Positions 1 through 9,085 are shown, counted from the stretch's first letter. The stretch is 64,000 bases of DNA from Albimonas sp963977235 (GCF_963977235.1 NZ_CAXBOD010000002.1:251378-315377); one strand, 5' to 3'. Notes: a model not told the origin generated them from the sequence alone. Numbers and translations: made by a program.

Positions 1-178
1 GCTTGGCGCCGGGTGCGATCCGATGCTCGATGATCGCGGCGTGCAGGCGCGCGCAGATGTCGAGCGCCCGCCCCGGGGGCAGGGAGAACAGCCGCCCGGC
101 TTCTTCGCCGGGGGTGGGCGCGTCCTGCGCCGCGAGGGCGGCGTCGTCCAGGCCGGGGCTGTCTTCGCCGAGGGTCAT
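1..178 (-). CDS. GntR-family transcriptional regulator, N-terminal part
   Basis: The first 59 codons of a gene that runs off the left edge. After about 35 acidic and proline-rich residues the frame reads RALDICARLHAAIIEHRIAPGAK, which matches the opening helix of the GntR winged-helix domain (pattern LR.AIl.G.l.PG..L). The ATG at 178 opens the frame. The gene is divergent from the ABC importer operon that starts at 525, so it is the natural candidate for its local regulator. The effector-binding domain is outside the window, so the subfamily (FCD, UTRA and so on) cannot be told. Family assignment is by motif only. Confidence 0.72.
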   Translation of the reverse strand, partial: MTLGEDSPGLDDAALAAQDAPTPGEEAGRLFSLPPGRALDICARLHAAIIEHRIAPGAK

Positions 179-194
179 CCGTGCGTCCTGCGGG

Positions 195-236
195 TTGCGT
201 CGCCAGATCGATATCGCAAGCCGAACGGCGACGCAA
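195..236. promoter_or_regulatory. Inverted repeat in the GntR / ABC operon divergent region
   Basis: TTGCGTCGCC at 195-204 is repeated as its exact reverse complement, GGCGACGCAA, at 227-236, with a 22-bp spacer. It lies just upstream of the regulator start at 178. It could be an operator for the GntR-type protein or a 5' leader hairpin. The rest of the 346-bp gap (179-524) holds a direct repeat GGATACG at 249-255 and 270-276 and the sigma-54 type promoter described separately; no gene is evident. Confidence 0.4.
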
Positions 237-454
237 AGCCGTCGGATCGGATACGTTACACTATGACATGGATACGAAAGCGATAAGCATCGTGTTCAAT
301 ATGCCCATGGATGCGGCGCCGCCCTGCACAGGCGCCCGCCGCTTCGGCAGTTGCGCGTCGATCGGCGGCTTCGCCGCGCCGCGCCATTGCGCCCCGGCGG
401 CCCTGCGCAGAGGCTTCGCGGCAGGCGGCGCGAGCCTCGCGTCCCGGCGCGAAA

Positions 455-471
455 CTGGCACGCGGCTTGCT
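455..471 (+). promoter_or_regulatory. Sigma-54 (RpoN) -24/-12 promoter
   Basis: The sequence CTGGCACGCGGCTTGCT fits the RpoN consensus YTGGCACG-N4-TTGCW exactly. The essential GG is at 457-458 and the GC at 469-470, ten bases apart. Transcription would start near 482, about 43 bp before the ATPase start at 525. This predicts that the importer and racemase operon needs an enhancer-binding activator and responds to nitrogen status. No activator gene is adjacent within the window. Confidence 0.65.
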
Positions 472-524
472 CCGCTTGACGGGGCGCGCCGGGCGAGGCG
501 CGGCAGGGGAGGGACGGGCAGGGC

Positions 525-1514
<990 letters not shown>

Positions 1515-1585
1515 GCGCAGCCGCGCCGCGAACACTTCGGAGCGGTCCGCCTGGCCGCTTCGCAACAGGGAGAAGGCAAGAGGGT

Positions 1586-2887
1586 ATGGCCGAGATGAAG
1601 AAAGTCACGACGAAGAACGGCGGCTGGAGCCGGCGCGCGGTGCTCAAGGGCGGCGCGGCGGCGGTGGGGGCCGCGGCGGGCTCTGGCGTGCTGGGCGCGC
1701 CGATGATCTGGGCGCAGGAGATCAAGGACGTCACGCTGCGCCAGTTCGGCACCGGCGTCTCGAACCTCAACGAGGTCGGACAGAAGGTGAAGGAGGATCT
1801 GGGCTTCACGCTGGAGATGACGGCGCTGGACTCCGACTCCGTCACCCAGCGCGCGGCGACGCAGCCCAACAGTTTCGACATCGCCGACATCGAGTACTGG
1901 ATCTGCAAGAAGATCTGGGGCGCGGGCAACCTGCAGGCGATGGATACCTCCAGGATCGCCAACTACGACAAGATCGTGGGCATCTTCAAATCGGGCAAGC
2001 TGACCGACGACAGCGTCATCGCCCAGGGCACCGCGCCGCATACTGTGGGCTTCACCGAGGGGCCCGGCTCGACGTCGTTTGCCGACGAAGAGACCGGCTG
2101 GATGACGCTGATCCCCACGATCTACAACGCCGACACGCTGGGCATCCGCCCCGACCTGATCGGCCGGCCGATCCGGAACTGGCATGAGCTGCTGAACCCG
2201 GAGTTCGAGGGCAAGGCCTCGATCCTCGACATTTCCTCGATCGGGATCATGGACATGGCCATGGTCTGCGAGTCGATGGGCGAGATCTCCTACGGCGACA
2301 AGGGCAACATGACCCAGGAGGAGATCGACAAGACCATCGCGATCTTCATCGACGCCAAGAGGCGCGGCCAGTTCCGGGCCTTCTGGAAGAGCTTCGACGA
2401 GAGCGTGAACTTCATGGCCTCGGGCGAGGTGGTGATCCAGTCGATGTGGTCGCCCGCGATCACCGCGGTGAAGTCGAAGGGCATCCCCTGCGTCTACCAG
2501 CCGCTGGAGGAGGGGTATCGGAGCTGGGGCGGGGGCATCGGCCTGTCGAAGGCGCTCTCGGGGATCGAGCTGGAGGCGGCCTACGAGTACATCAACTGGT
2601 ATCTCTCGGGCTGGGTCGGCGGCTTCCTGATGCGCCAGGGCTACTATTCGGCGGTGCCCGAGACCTCGAAGGAGTTCATGAGCGCCAACGAGTGGGGCTA
2701 CTGGTTCGAGGGCAAGGAGGCGGTCGAGCCGATCGCCAACCCGTTCGGCGACGTGATGGCCCAGCCGGGCGAGGTGCGCGACGGCGGCTCGTTCTACGAG
2801 CGCATGGGCTCGGTCGCCTGCTGGAACGCGGTGATGGACGAGAACAAGTACCTGGTCCGCAAGTGGAACGAGTTCATCGCCGCCTGA
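1586..2887 (+). CDS. ABC importer periplasmic substrate-binding protein (Tat-exported)
   Basis: A 433-residue extracytoplasmic solute-binding protein of the PotD/Fe3+-type (bacterial solute-binding protein family 1 or 8) architecture. The N-terminus holds a twin-arginine signal, SRRAVLKGG, followed by an Ala/Gly-rich hydrophobic stretch and a likely cleavage after IWAQ. The start at 1586 is preferred over the upstream in-frame codon at 1511 because it follows AGGGAGAAGG and puts the Tat motif about 13 residues in. It lies between the ATPase and the permeases and should deliver ligand to them. A hairpin repeat separates it from the first permease. The ligand is unknown. Confidence 0.88.
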   Translation: MAEMKKVTTKNGGWSRRAVLKGGAAAVGAAAGSGVLGAPMIWAQEIKDVTLRQFGTGVSNLNEVGQKVKEDLGFTLEMTALDSDSVTQRAATQPNSFDIADIEYWICKKIWGAGNLQAMDTSRIANYDKIVGIFKSGKLTDDSVIAQGTAPHTVGFTEGPGSTSFADEETGWMTLIPTIYNADTLGIRPDLIGRPIRNWHELLNPEFEGKASILDISSIGIMDMAMVCESMGEISYGDKGNMTQEEIDKTIAIFIDAKRRGQFRAFWKSFDESVNFMASGEVVIQSMWSPAITAVKSKGIPCVYQPLEEGYRSWGGGIGLSKALSGIELEAAYEYINWYLSGWVGGFLMRQGYYSAVPETSKEFMSANEWGYWFEGKEAVEPIANPFGDVMAQPGEVRDGGSFYERMGSVACWNAVMDENKYLVRKWNEFIAA

Positions 2888-2893
2888 TGCGGC

Positions 2894-2954
2894 GGTCGGC
2901 GGGACGGCTCTGTTTCGCGCCTGCGGCGCGAAAGGCGCCCGCCCGCCGACCCCG
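2894..2954. repeat. Intergenic hairpin repeat, family A, copy 1
   Basis: One of five related imperfect palindromes of about 55-62 bp. It begins GGTCGGCGGGACGGCTCT and ends GGCGCCCGCCCGCCGACC; the centre is a second stem, TTTCGCGCC-TGC-GGCGCGAAA. This copy sits inside an operon, between the binding protein and permease genes, where it could lower downstream expression or protect the upstream mRNA from 3' decay, as REP elements do. Confidence 0.7.
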
Positions 2955-3026
2955 GGACACGCTTCCGGCCTCCGCCTGCGTGGCGGGGGCCGGGGTTGGG
3001 GATGACCGACACGCGGGGACGCTGAG

Positions 3027-3941
3027 ATGACCGACATGCCCGTCGAAGCCGCGCCGCCGGCCGAGAAGTCGCAGGCTTCCGAGGTGCGCGCGCTGCCCGG
3101 CTGGCTGGCGTCGTGGCTGCTGGTCAGCCCGCTGGCGCTGGTGCTGGCGGTGTTTCTGCTGATCCCCATCGCGGTGATCTGCATCGTGTCGTTCTGGGGC
3201 TATAACGAGTGGTCGTTCTTCCCCGACTTCACCCTGGAGAACTACGAGTATCTGCTGACCTCCCCGGTGACCTGGGCGACCTATCTCAACACGCTGAAAT
3301 ACGTGGCGCTGTCGTGGCTGTTCACCGCGGCGATCGGCTTCACGGTGGCCTATTTCCTGGCCTTCCACGTCCGCTCGACCGTGTGGCAGGTGGCGCTGTT
3401 CCTGCTGTGCACGATCCCGTTCTGGACCTCGAACATCATCCGGATGATCTCGTGGGTGCCGTTCCTGGGACGCAACGGGCTGGCCAACCAGTTCCTGCAG
3501 GGGATCGGGGTGATCGACGCGCCGCTGGAGTTCCTGCTGTTCTCGGACTTCGCGGTCGTGCTGGCCTTCGTGCACCTCTACACGCTGTTCATGGTGGTGC
3601 CGATCTTCAACTCGATGATGCGCATCGACCGGTCCCTGATCGAGGCGGCGCGGGACCAGGGGGCGTCGGGTTTCCAGATCCTGACCAACGTGATCCTGCC
3701 GCTGGCCAAGCCGGGGCTGATGATCGGCTCGATCTTCGTGGTCACGCTGGTGATGGGGGACTTCATCACCGTGCGGTTCATGAGCGGGTCGCAGTCGGCC
3801 TCCGTCGGGCGGATCATCCAGAACGAGATCGCGCTGCTGCAGTATCCGGCCGCCGCGGCCTCGGCGGTGGTGCTGCTGATCACGGTGCTGATCATGATCG
3901 CCGTGATGCTGCGGCTGGTCGACATCCGCAAGGAGCTCTGA
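3027..3941 (+). CDS. ABC importer permease 1 (PotB type)
   Basis: A 304-residue inner-membrane permease with about six hydrophobic segments; the first spans roughly residues 30-57. It carries the EAA-loop motif that contacts the ATPase, EAARDQGASGFQILTNVILP. The start ATG at 3027 follows a short purine stretch ending GGGGACGCTGAG. The second permease begins four bases after this gene ends, so the two are surely co-translated and probably form a heterodimeric channel. Confidence 0.9.
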   Translation: MTDMPVEAAPPAEKSQASEVRALPGWLASWLLVSPLALVLAVFLLIPIAVICIVSFWGYNEWSFFPDFTLENYEYLLTSPVTWATYLNTLKYVALSWLFTAAIGFTVAYFLAFHVRSTVWQVALFLLCTIPFWTSNIIRMISWVPFLGRNGLANQFLQGIGVIDAPLEFLLFSDFAVVLAFVHLYTLFMVVPIFNSMMRIDRSLIEAARDQGASGFQILTNVILPLAKPGLMIGSIFVVTLVMGDFITVRFMSGSQSASVGRIIQNEIALLQYPAAAASAVVLLITVLIMIAVMLRLVDIRKEL

Positions 3942-3944
3942 GCC

Positions 3945-4787
3945 ATGTCCGAGAAGCGCGGCGCGGCGTTCTATGTCCTGGCCGGGGTGTTCGCCCTGTT
4001 CGTGGCGTTCCTTTATGGGCCGATCGTGACCATCGCGATCCTCAGCTTCCAGGGGCCGCAGGGGGGGCTGACGTTCCCGATGAACGGGGTCTCGGCGCAC
4101 TGGTTCTTCGACCTGTTCGAGCAGCAGGCGGTGGGGGATTTCTGGGGGGCGTTCTCGCGCAGCTTCAGGCTGGGGCTGATGGTGATGGTGGTGACGGTCG
4201 TGGTCTCGGTGATGGCGGGGCTGGCGTTCCGGCGGCGGTTCTTCGGGGCCACCTGGCTGTTCTACCTGGCGGTGACCTCGCTGATCATTCCCTCGATCCT
4301 GGTCAGCCTGGGGGTGGGGCTGATGTTCGACATCGCCGGAATCACGCCGCGGTGGTTCAGCTCGGCCTTCGGGTCGCAGCTGACCTGGACGCTGCCGTTC
4401 GGGCTGCTGATCATGTTCGCGGTGTTCAACCGGTTCGACAAGAGCTACGAGGAGGCCGCCCGCGATCTGGGCGCCACGCCCTGGCAGACGGTGCGATATG
4501 TGGTGCTGCCGATCATCGGGCCCTCGCTGATCGGGGTGGCGCTGTTCGGCTTCACGCTGAGCTATGACGAGTTCGCGCGCACGCTGATGACGGCGGGGTC
4601 GAAGAACACGCTGCCGCTGGAGATCTTCGGGATGACCACCAACGTGACCACGCCGGTGCTGTATGCGCTGGGGACGATGACGACGGTGTTCAGCTTCCTG
4701 ATTATCTGCGGGGCGCTGGCGGCGGTGGCGCTGATGCGGCGACGCAAGGCGCGCGGGCCCTCGGACGCCGGCAAGGGGATGGTGTGA
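3945..4787 (+). CDS. ABC importer permease 2 (PotC type)
   Basis: A 280-residue binding-protein-dependent permease with about six membrane segments and an EAA loop, EEAARDLGATPWQTVRYVVL. The tail is a basic cytoplasmic stretch, MRRRKARG. It begins four bases after permease 1 and its stop overlaps the GTG start of the racemase gene, showing translational coupling through the operon. Confidence 0.9.
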   Translation: MSEKRGAAFYVLAGVFALFVAFLYGPIVTIAILSFQGPQGGLTFPMNGVSAHWFFDLFEQQAVGDFWGAFSRSFRLGLMVMVVTVVVSVMAGLAFRRRFFGATWLFYLAVTSLIIPSILVSLGVGLMFDIAGITPRWFSSAFGSQLTWTLPFGLLIMFAVFNRFDKSYEEAARDLGATPWQTVRYVVLPIIGPSLIGVALFGFTLSYDEFARTLMTAGSKNTLPLEIFGMTTNVTTPVLYALGTMTTVFSFLIICGALAAVALMRRRKARGPSDAGKGMV

Positions 4788-5476
4788 ACGCCATGCGGCT
4801 GCTGGTCCTCAATCCGAACTCGACCGCTTCGATGACCCGCTCGATCGGGGCGGCGGCGCGGGCCGTGGCGGCGCCTGGAACCGAGATCGCGGCGCTGAAC
4901 CCCGCGGGCTCGCCGCCCGCGATCCAGGGGGCGGCGGACGGCGAGGCGGCGCTGCCGCATCTGCTGGCGCTGCACCGGGCGGAGACGGCGCGGCTTGCGC
5001 CCGCCGCCGCGGTGATCGCCTGTTTCGACGACACCGGGGTGTGGGAGCTGAAGGCGAGCGCGCGCCATCCGGTGATCGGGATCGGCGAGGCGGGGATGAT
5101 CGCGGCGGCGCTGCTGGGGCGGCGGTTCTCGATCGTGACCACGCTGGAGATCTCGGTGCCGGTGATCGCCGAGAACGCGGCGCGCTACGGGTTCGGCGAG
5201 CGGTGCGCGAGGGTGCGCGCCTCGGGCGTGCCGGTGCTGGCGCTGGAGGAGGACCCCGAGGCCTCGGCCCGCGCGGTGCGCGCGGAAGTGATTCGGGCCG
5301 CGGCCGAGGACGGGATCGAGGCGGTGGTTCTGGGCTGCGCGGGGATGGCGCATCTGGCCGAGGGGATGGCGGCCGACGCCGGTCTGCCGGTGATCGACGG
5401 GGTCGCGGCGGCGGTGCGCCTGGCCGAGGCGATGCATGGACTGCCGGGGATGGGGGGCGTCGTCCGCGCCGCTTGA
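4784..5476 (+). CDS. Asp/Glu/hydantoin racemase family protein
   Basis: A 230-residue member of the aspartate/glutamate/hydantoin racemase family, close to the usual hydantoin racemase length of about 240. It opens with the family's LLVLNPNST motif, and has two cysteines in the expected catalytic contexts: VIACFDD near residue 80 and VLGCAGMA near residue 185. These would act as paired acid and base in cofactor-independent racemisation. The GTG at 4784 overlaps the permease stop (GTGA); an ATG three codons later is an alternative start. Its place at the end of an importer operon suggests it acts on the imported compound, such as a 5-substituted hydantoin, allantoin-like ureide or amino acid. 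No hydantoinase or carbamoylase follows, so the pathway is incomplete here. Confidence 0.85.
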   Translation: MNAMRLLVLNPNSTASMTRSIGAAARAVAAPGTEIAALNPAGSPPAIQGAADGEAALPHLLALHRAETARLAPAAAVIACFDDTGVWELKASARHPVIGIGEAGMIAAALLGRRFSIVTTLEISVPVIAENAARYGFGERCARVRASGVPVLALEEDPEASARAVRAEVIRAAAEDGIEAVVLGCAGMAHLAEGMAADAGLPVIDGVAAAVRLAEAMHGLPGMGGVVRAA

Positions 5477-5488
5477 GCAGGGGGGGGC

Positions 5489-5547
5489 GGGTCGACGGGC
5501 GGCTCTGTCGCGGGCAGGGCCCGCGAGGCGCCCGCCCGCCGACCCCG
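5489..5547. repeat. Intergenic hairpin repeat, family A, copy 2
   Basis: It begins GGGTCGACGGGCGGCTCT and ends GGCGCCCGCCCGCCGACCCC, with an inner stem CGCGGGC-AG-GGCCCGCG. It follows the stop of the racemase gene and could work as a transcript-end hairpin for the importer operon, although no T-run follows. Confidence 0.7.
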
Positions 5548-5608
5548 TCGGCGATCCGCTCGGAGCGCGCCGATTGTTTCAATTCTAGGCAGGTCGCTCT
5601 TGACAGAA

Positions 5609-6520
5609 ATGGCGCGCGCGAGGCCTTTCGGGGTCATGCCGTCGAAGCTTTACACCCCCCCGCCCGGCCTCACGATCCGCCCCGCCGCGAAGGAGGAGTT
5701 CGCGATCGCCCTCGACTGGGCGGCGGCGGAGGGATGGAATCCGGGGCTGGACGACCTCGACGCGTTCATGGGGGCCGATCCGCGCGGCTTCTGGATGGCG
5801 TGGAAGGACGGGGCGCCGGTGTCCTGCATCTCGGTGGTGCGGTATTCGGCCGAATTCGGCTTCCTGGGCTTCTATATCGCCGCCCCGCAGGCGCGCGGGA
5901 CCGGCCTCGGCCTCGCGATCTGGGAGGCGGGGATGCACTACCTGGGCGAGCGGACCGTCGGGCTCGACGGGGTGCCGGCGCAGCAGGAGAACTATCGCCG
6001 CTCGGGATTCGAATGGGTGGGGCGCAACATCCGCTTCACCGGGCCGCCGGCCGCGCTGCCCCCCGCCCCTGCCGGGATCGAGCTGCGCGCGCCGGTCCAG
6101 GGCGACCTGCCGGCGATCCTGACGCTGGACCGGACCTGTTTTGGCAGCCCGCGCGACCGGTTCGCGGCCGAGTGGATCCTGCCCGCGCCGGGCGTGCGCC
6201 GCCGCTCGCTGGTCGCGTTCCGCGAGGGCGGCGTGGCGGGCTTCGGCACGATCCGGGAGTGTCGGGACGGGTTCAAGATCGGGCCGCTGTTCGCGCCGGA
6301 CCCCGAGGCGGCGCAGGCGCTGTTCGCCGGGCTGTGCGCGCTGGCGCCGGCCGGCGCCTCGGTGAACCTCGATGTGCCCGAGGGCAACGTCGCGGCGGTG
6401 GCCATGGCCGAGGCGGCGGGGCTGGTCTATTCGTTCGAGACGGCGCGGATGTACCGGGGCGAGGCGCCGGACCTGCCCATCGGCTGGACCTGGGGCGTGA
6501 CCACGTTCGAGCTCGGCTGA
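5609..6520 (+). CDS. GNAT-family N-acetyltransferase with two GNAT domains
   Basis: About 303 residues. The N-terminal half (roughly 15-140) is a GNAT fold with the acetyl-CoA loop region IAAPQARGTGLGLAIW; the C-terminal half (about 150-300) resembles the second GNAT domain found in YitH-like proteins. It would transfer an acyl group to a small amine or protein N-terminus; the substrate is unknown. Start choice is uncertain: TTG at 5600, ATG at 5609 and ATG at 5636 are in frame and none has a strong ribosome site. It stands alone between a hairpin repeat and an XRE regulator. Confidence 0.82.
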   Translation: MARARPFGVMPSKLYTPPPGLTIRPAAKEEFAIALDWAAAEGWNPGLDDLDAFMGADPRGFWMAWKDGAPVSCISVVRYSAEFGFLGFYIAAPQARGTGLGLAIWEAGMHYLGERTVGLDGVPAQQENYRRSGFEWVGRNIRFTGPPAALPPAPAGIELRAPVQGDLPAILTLDRTCFGSPRDRFAAEWILPAPGVRRRSLVAFREGGVAGFGTIRECRDGFKIGPLFAPDPEAAQALFAGLCALAPAGASVNLDVPEGNVAAVAMAEAAGLVYSFETARMYRGEAPDLPIGWTWGVTTFELG

Positions 6521-6528
6521 GCGCGCCG

Positions 6529-6555
6529 CGACGATTACCTGGGAGGTCGTCGACG
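6529..6555. promoter_or_regulatory. Probable operator of the XRE/MmyB regulator, site 1
   Basis: The 20-mer at 6533-6552, GATTACCTGGGAGGTCGTCG, is an imperfect palindrome centred on ACCT-GGG-AGGT. It lies 54 bp before the XRE regulator start. The same 20-mer, with 17 of 20 bases identical, lies before the membrane protein gene at 7907-7926, so both genes probably answer to the same regulator. Confidence 0.6.
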
Positions 6556-6605
6556 CGCGGCGCGCCCGGGCCTAGCCTGCGGATCTCGCCACCGGAGGCC
6601 GCCCC

Positions 6606-7424
6606 ATGACCACCGCTCCCGCCATCGCCGCCGCGCCGCCCGCCATCGGGGCCAGCGTCGGCGACCACCTGCGCGCCTGGCGCCGGCGACGGCGTCTCAG
6701 CCAGCTCGCCTGCGCGCTGGAGGCCGAGATCTCGCAGCGCCACCTGTCCTTCGTCGAATCCGGGCGCGCGAAGCCCAGCCGCGAGATGCTGCTGCGCCTG
6801 GCCGACAGCCTCGAGGCGCCGCTGCGCGAGCGAAACGCCCTGCTGCTGGCGGCAGGTTTCGCGCCGGTCTACCCCGAGCGCCCGCTCGACGCCCCCGAGA
6901 TGGCCGCCGCCTGTGCTGCGGTCGAGCGCATCCTGAAGGGGCACGAGCCGTTCCCGGCGCTGGCGGTCGATCGCCGCTGGACGATCCTGGCGGCCAACGC
7001 GGGCGTGCAGGCGATGCTGGCGCTGGTCGAGGACGCCTCGCTGCTCGAGGGGCCGGTGAACGCCTTGCGCGTCAGCCTGCACCCCGGGGGGCTCGCGCCG
7101 CGCATCGCCAACCTCGCGGAGTGGCGCGCCCATATCCTGGAGCGGTTGCGCGGGCAGGCGGATCTTGCGCCCGATCCGGTGCTGGATGCGCTGATCGAGG
7201 AGCTTGCCGCCTACCCGGCCCCGCGCCCCGCGCCGCGCCCCAGGCCCGATCCGCTGGCCGGGATCGCCGTGCCGCTGAAACTGGCGATGGGGGGGCGGGA
7301 GCTGTCGTTCCTGACCACCACCACGGTCTTCGGCACGGCGGCGGAGATCACGCTCTCGGAGCTGACGCTGGAGTGCTTCTTCCCTGCCGACGCCGCGACC
7401 GCCGAGGCGCTTCGCAACGCTTGA
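6606..7424 (+). CDS. XRE-family regulator with MmyB-like ligand-binding domain
   Basis: A 272-residue transcription factor. Residues about 15-75 form a helix-turn-helix (LRAWRRRRRLSQLACALE... SQRHLSFVESGRAKPSREML). From about residue 85 it has the MmyB-type ligand-binding domain recognisable by ALLLAAGFAPVY, then the VDRRWTILAAN motif. Such regulators usually repress themselves and a neighbouring small gene until a lipid-like or unknown ligand binds. The start follows CCGGAGGCCGCCCC. A convergent small membrane protein follows, with a shared terminator between them and the shared 20-bp operator motif before each gene. Confidence 0.88.
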   Translation: MTTAPAIAAAPPAIGASVGDHLRAWRRRRRLSQLACALEAEISQRHLSFVESGRAKPSREMLLRLADSLEAPLRERNALLLAAGFAPVYPERPLDAPEMAAACAAVERILKGHEPFPALAVDRRWTILAANAGVQAMLALVEDASLLEGPVNALRVSLHPGGLAPRIANLAEWRAHILERLRGQADLAPDPVLDALIEELAAYPAPRPAPRPRPDPLAGIAVPLKLAMGGRELSFLTTTTVFGTAAEITLSELTLECFFPADAATAEALRNA

Positions 7425-7428
7425 AGGT

Positions 7429-7459
7429 CCCCCCCGAAGGCCGCGGGCCTCCGGGGGGG
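7429..7459. terminator. Bidirectional terminator between the XRE regulator and a membrane protein
   Basis: A 13-bp stem with one mismatch: CCCCCCCGAAGGC pairs with GCCTCCGGGGGGG around a short CGCGG loop. It starts five bases after the regulator stop and ends six bases before the stop of the convergent gene, so it can serve both transcripts. Confidence 0.6.
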
Positions 7460-7464
7460 CAAGG

Positions 7465-7848
7465 TCAGGCCGTCCGCAGGGGTCGGACGGCGGCGCGACG
7501 CTCGAGCCAGGCGAAGCCCGCCACCACGGCCGCCTGCGCCAGCACGAAGGCGATCCCGAGCGGGCTGGGCGAGGTCAGCGCCAGCAGCGCAAGGCTCGCC
7601 GCCGCCCAGGCCCAGTTGCCGACCACCACCAGCGTGACCAGCACTCGGGAGCCGGGCGTTCCCCTGGCTGCGAGCAACATCAGCGCGGCGCAGGGGAACA
7701 GCGCCAGCCCTGCGACCAGCAGCAGCGTGGGCGGCAGGCCGAACAGGGCGCCCAGCGGCCCGGCCGCAACGCTCAGCGCCAGTCCGCAGCCCAGGCCGAC
7801 CAGCGCGTCGAGGCGCAGCAGGGCGCGTAGGGAAAGGGCGTCGGTCAT
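7465..7848 (-). CDS. Small integral membrane protein of unknown function
   Basis: 127 residues with four hydrophobic segments (about 14-32, 37-58, 68-87 and 93-113) and a basic C-terminus, ERRAAVRPLRTA. I recognise no catalytic motif and cannot assign a function; the layout resembles small DoxX/DUF-type membrane proteins. It starts with ATG at 7848 after a purine-rich GGAGGAGACGAG site. The shared 20-bp motif 59 bp upstream makes it the likely target gene of the convergent XRE/MmyB regulator. Confidence 0.75.
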   Translation of the reverse strand: MTDALSLRALLRLDALVGLGCGLALSVAAGPLGALFGLPPTLLLVAGLALFPCAALMLLAARGTPGSRVLVTLVVVGNWAWAAASLALLALTSPSPLGIAFVLAQAAVVAGFAWLERRAAVRPLRTA

Positions 7849-7906
7849 CTCTCGTCTCCTCCTCCATTGGGGTGAGGAGACGGTGGCGCCATGGGGGAGT
7901 CGGGTC

Positions 7907-7926
7907 GATTACCCGCCAGGTCGTCG
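7907..7926. promoter_or_regulatory. Probable operator of the XRE/MmyB regulator, site 2
   Basis: GATTACCCGCCAGGTCGTCG, identical at 17 of 20 positions to the site at 6533-6552. It lies 59-78 bp upstream of the membrane protein start at 7848. Both copies are close to a TTACC...GGT palindrome and are in the same orientation relative to the window. Confidence 0.6.
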
Positions 7927-7990
7927 GGCCGGGACCCGGCCGCCGCCCCCGGCGCGGGGCCGACGACGCTGCGGCGAGCGGGGCCGAGGC

Positions 7991-9085
7991 TCAGACCAGA
8001 ACGTCGTCGGTATCGAGGGCGCCCGTCGACACGCCCTCAAGCAGGATCCGGGCGTCGCCGTCGCGCACCAGGACGCCCTCGGCGCGGTCGCGCAGGGCAA
8101 GATCCTCGAAGCGCTCGGCGCCCGAGAGGACGCGGAGGCGATCCTCGCCGGGGGCGAAGTCGGCGACCCGGTCTCGCCGGCCGGCGGCGTTGTCGAGCAC
8201 GAAGACGTCGGCGCCGGCGCCGCCGGTCAGCCGGTCCTGCCCGTCGCCGCCGCGCAGCCGGTCCTCGCCTGCGCCGCCGCGGAGCAGGTCTCGGCCGGCC
8301 TCGCCCTCGAGCCGGTCGTCGCCGCGCCGGCCCAGCAGCGCGTCGCCGCCGCGCCCGCCCTCGAGCCGGTCGCGCCCGAGCCCGCCCAGCAGCCGGTCCG
8401 ACCCCAGCCCGCCGCGCAGAAGGTCCGCGCCGGCGCCCCCCAGCAGCCGGTCGCCGCCCCCGAACCCCGCAAGCAGGTCGTCGCCCCCGCCCCCGCGCAG
8501 CCGGTTCGCGCCGCCCTCGCCCGCCAGGATGTCGTCCGAGGGCCCCGCCGCCCCCTGTGCGGGGCCATAGAGCGCCGCGGCCCGCGCCACGTCGCGCAGG
8601 GTCAGGTCGGTCGCTTCGCCGGCGATGGCGTGCATCAGCGCGCCCGACCGTGAGTCGTGCCCCAGGCCCAGCGCGTGGCCGATCTCATGGGCCAGCACCG
8701 CGTAGGCGTTCTCCTGGTCGGAGCGGGCGAGGCCGGGGTCCGCGCTCCAGCTCTCGTTGAGATCGAGGCGCACGGCGGCGCGCAGCTGCTCGCCCCCCCG
8801 ACGGCTGGAGAGGGTTTCGGCGAGCGTGCCGCCGGGACCGTCAAGATCGCTCCAGCCGATCTCGATCCCCGAGGGGCCCTCGCCGGCGAAGGCGAAGACG
8901 ATGTCGGCGACCTGCGCCCAGGCCTCGAAGGCGCGGGCGGCGAGGGTGCGCAGGTCGGGGTCGCTCAGCGCGGCGTCGAATTCGTTGAAGCCGTTGGGCG
9001 CGGCGAAGGACCAGGTCACGGTCCCGCCGGGCGAGCCGTGGGGCAGGCCGTTCCACTTGCTGGCATGGACGTCGATGCGGGACAT
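7991..9085 (-). CDS. RTX matrixin-like zinc metalloprotease
   Basis: A 364-residue secreted protein. The catalytic domain (about 1-175) has the metzincin zinc site HEIGHALGLGH followed by a downstream ALMH that may serve as the Met-turn. From about residue 190 to 315 come glycine/aspartate nonapeptides (GG.G.D.L type) that bind calcium, then a C-terminal domain of the type that guides RTX proteins through type I secretion systems. There is no N-terminal signal peptide, as expected for that route. The start at 9085 follows GGGGGAGAG; an upstream in-frame codon at 9184 would add 33 non-conserved residues. No type I exporter genes are adjacent. Confidence 0.88.
   Translation of the reverse strand: MSRIDVHASKWNGLPHGSPGGTVTWSFAAPNGFNEFDAALSDPDLRTLAARAFEAWAQVADIVFAFAGEGPSGIEIGWSDLDGPGGTLAETLSSRRGGEQLRAAVRLDLNESWSADPGLARSDQENAYAVLAHEIGHALGLGHDSRSGALMHAIAGEATDLTLRDVARAAALYGPAQGAAGPSDDILAGEGGANRLRGGGGDDLLAGFGGGDRLLGGAGADLLRGGLGSDRLLGGLGRDRLEGGRGGDALLGRRGDDRLEGEAGRDLLRGGAGEDRLRGGDGQDRLTGGAGADVFVLDNAAGRRDRVADFAPGEDRLRVLSGAERFEDLALRDRAEGVLVRDGDARILLEGVSTGALDTDDVLV

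Noticed and set aside
5600..5608. TTGACA at 5600 taken as a -35 promoter box
   Set aside because: No -10 element at suitable distance, and the position overlaps the likely start of the acetyltransferase gene.
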